The notes under the pieces: generated by a model
What the model was told of the DNA's origin: nothing
What the model saw: only the letters and a program-made list of their open reading frames with translations
Database searches by the model: none
DNA from: Deltaproteobacteria bacterium
GTDB lineage: Bacteria; Desulfobacterota; Desulfobacteria; Desulfobacterales; Desulfatirhabdiaceae
Assembly: GCA_016219185.1 (NCBI GenBank)
Contig: JACRBZ010000001.1
Span: 1-64,000, forward strand
Direction of reading: 5' to 3'
DNA: 64,000 nucleotides
In this document: piece after piece, positions 62,384-64,000 of the stretch
Numbering within the stretch: the first letter of the stretch is position 1
Layout: each line of letters opens with the position of its first letter
Position numbers and translations under genes: made by a program

Positions 62384-64000
62384 ATGGCAAAAATCAGAGT
62401 ATTTGAACTTGCCAGGGATCTTAACATGACCAATAAAGTACTGCTTGAAAGAATGCGGGATCTGGACATTTCCGTAGTCAGCCATTTAAGCTCTCTGGAA
62501 GATGAAGACGTTGCCAAAATCAAGGAAAATGTCGTCGGTGGAAAACATAAAAAAGCTGAAGTCATACCAGCCAAACCGACCATTATTCGACGACGCAGGG
62601 ATACTGTTGCCAAAGAAGCCGTTCCCGATGAAAAACCGCCGCTGCCGCAAATCCCCCCGGAAGAACCTGAAGTCTTTCCCGAAATTGCAGCAGAACCTGA
62701 TGTGAAGGAATCCGAACAGCCGATTGCTGCCGAGATACGCATCAAGGAAGATAAACCCGAACCCCCTGACAGTAGTAAAGCGCCTGCTTTTGCCGCAGCA
62801 AAAGCACAGGATGTTCCCAAATCTGAAATACCCGTTTCCTCAGAGCCAGTTCGTACTGAAAAACCGGCATTAATCATTTCCCGCCCAGTTGAAAAGCCGA
62901 AAACAACTGAGGCGCCTTCCGATATTGTGGAAATAGCGGTTGAGGAAGAGAAGACGGTTCTTCCCGAAACAGAACAAGCAGAAGAACCCGGTTATGATGC
63001 GCTTTCCGTTCCTGAAAAGCCTTTGGTGAAATCACCGGCTTACCCCGAAATGCCGCCGGTTGAACCCCCCGCCCTTACGGTGGAAGCCCGAATGGAACGG
63101 GCCGGAAAAAAGAAAAAGAAACTCAAAAAAGATATGCCGGCCAAAATCATCAAGCTGCCTGAACCTGTTCTTGAGTCTCCAGTCCCTGATTTGGCTAAAA
63201 CAGCTGAATCCGTCCGGCATCCGGAAAAGGATCTGTCTATCGCCAGAAAACCTAAATTCAAATCGGATAAATTCCCCCAGGCTGTTCCCGAAGTGATTCC
63301 AATTGTTGAAAAACCCAAGGAAGTCATCGTCAAGGACAAAAAGAAAAAGAAGGTCGGTAAAGAAGCAGAGGAAGAGGTCGCCGATAAAAAACTGATTAAA
63401 AAGAAAACACCCTTTCGGAAAAAAGAAATCGTTGAAGGGGTCGATCTTTATTCTGACACGCTACGGAACCGCAAAGCCGGCCGAAAAGGCGGTAAAGGCA
63501 AGCAGCTCCCGGTACTGCAGAAACCCCAGTTGACCACGCCCAAGGCGATCAAACGGCGAATTAAAGTCGATGACACCATCGCACTTTCCGAACTTGCCAA
63601 GCGCATGGGGGTAAAAGCCAGCGAAATTATTGTGAAACTGATGGGCATGGGGGTGATGGCAACCCTAAATCAGGTCATTGATTTTGACACCTCGGTTCTG
63701 GTTGCCACGGAATTCAATTTCGAGCTTGAAAGAGCTGCTTTTGAAGAAGACACGTTTTTAAAGGTCGAAAAGGAAGACCCGGAAAAACGGATCGGAAGAC
63801 CGCCTGTGGTCACCATCATGGGCCATGTGGATCATGGAAAGACTTCGCTTCTGGATGTGATTCGAAAGACCCGCGTCACGGAAGGGGAAGCCGGAGGCAT
63901 CACGCAGCATATCGGTGCTTATCACGTTTCCACGGACCGAGGACATATTGTTTTTCTGGATACGCCAGGGCATGAGGCATTTACCGCCATGCGGTCCCGA
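62384..64000 (+). CDS. infB: Translation initiation factor IF-2 (5' part)
   Basis: The window holds the first 539 codons. An IF2-N domain ([13 protein letters not shown], residues 2-50) is followed by a long Pro/Glu/Lys-rich linker (about 60-370) and a second IF2-N-like domain ([11 protein letters not shown] near residue 405). The GTPase domain starts with the P-loop G-H-V-D-H-G-K-T (about residue 480) and D-T-P-G-H-E. The window ends just after this. GGGGGG precedes the ATG. It follows nusA by 122 bases. Confidence 0.95.
   Translation, partial: MAKIRVFELARDLNMTNKVLLERMRDLDISVVSHLSSLEDEDVAKIKENVVGGKHKKAEVIPAKPTIIRRRRDTVAKEAVPDEKPPLPQIPPEEPEVFPEIAAEPDVKESEQPIAAEIRIKEDKPEPPDSSKAPAFAAAKAQDVPKSEIPVSSEPVRTEKPALIISRPVEKPKTTEAPSDIVEIAVEEEKTVLPETEQAEEPGYDALSVPEKPLVKSPAYPEMPPVEPPALTVEARMERAGKKKKKLKKDMPAKIIKLPEPVLESPVPDLAKTAESVRHPEKDLSIARKPKFKSDKFPQAVPEVIPIVEKPKEVIVKDKKKKKVGKEAEEEVADKKLIKKKTPFRKKEIVEGVDLYSDTLRNRKAGRKGGKGKQLPVLQKPQLTTPKAIKRRIKVDDTIALSELAKRMGVKASEIIVKLMGMGVMATLNQVIDFDTSVLVATEFNFELERAAFEEDTFLKVEKEDPEKRIGRPPVVTIMGHVDHGKTSLLDVIRKTRVTEGEAGGITQHIGAYHVSTDRGHIVFLDTPGHEAFTAMRSR

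Noticed and set aside
1..64000. CRISPR arrays, phage genes and complete insertion sequences
   Set aside because: I found no regularly spaced repeats, no transposase, integrase or phage structural gene; only short MITE-like repeats and a possible insertion edge at the left end.

Overview
The window looks like a chromosomal segment of an anaerobic, aromatic-degrading Desulfobacterota (delta-proteobacterial) organism, most likely a sulfate reducer of the Desulfobacterales type. The reasons are a benzylsuccinate synthase type glycyl-radical cluster, a complete bbs-type beta-oxidation set ending in an ETF and a membrane ETF:menaquinone oxidoreductase, a Na+-pumping glutaconyl-CoA decarboxylase next to a glutaryl-CoA dehydrogenase, a small siroheme sulfite-reductase-like protein, and dispersed palindromic repeats of a kind I associate with this group. 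No sulfate-reduction genes or 16S rRNA are present, so the lineage is inferred.

1-10.4 kb (minus strand): a long operon reads leftwards as bssC-bssA-bssB-bssD, then a MoxR ATPase, a von Willebrand protein, a DUF4125 protein, a DUF4037 nucleotidyltransferase-like protein, an NAD-dependent epimerase and a truncated ketopantoate reductase. The first four make the fumarate-adding enzyme and its activase. The MoxR/VWA pair is probably a remodelling chaperone. The last genes have no known role here. The growth substrate (toluene, xylene, cresol or methylnaphthalene) cannot be read from the sequence.

10.4-25.3 kb (plus strand): after a divergent, AT-rich intergenic region come a double-length TetR regulator and then bbsA, B, C, D, E, F, G, H, etfB, etfA, a fused heme/FeS ETF:quinone oxidoreductase and a cyclic-nucleotide-domain protein with no DNA-binding domain. 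Together they convert an arylsuccinate to its CoA ester, oxidise it, cleave it to an aroyl-CoA plus succinyl-CoA, and pass electrons to menaquinone. Two MITE-like repeats lie inside this operon and two partial ones lie in its control region.

25.5-32.3 kb (plus): a PAS-containing sigma-54 activator precedes a clear -24/-12 promoter with two upstream palindromes about eight helical turns apart. These drive a glutaryl-CoA dehydrogenase and gcdA-gcdD-gcdB-small membrane protein-gcdC, the lower part of the benzoyl-CoA route with Na+ pumping.

32.5-43.4 kb: an Old Yellow Enzyme, a lipoprotein, an MFS transporter, a HigBA toxin-antitoxin followed by a degraded HEPN/MNT pair, serine dehydratase, an amino-acid permease fused to a solute-binding domain, a siroheme/ferredoxin protein and a glyceraldehyde-3-phosphate dehydrogenase.

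43.4-54.5 kb (minus): a 1391-residue PEP/pyruvate-binding protein, an RND tripartite efflux operon, a HEAT-like protein and a ferredoxin.

54.9-64 kb (plus): housekeeping translation genes infC (ATA start), rpmI, rplT, pheS, pheT, tRNA-Gly(CCC), rimP, nusA and the 5' part of infB.
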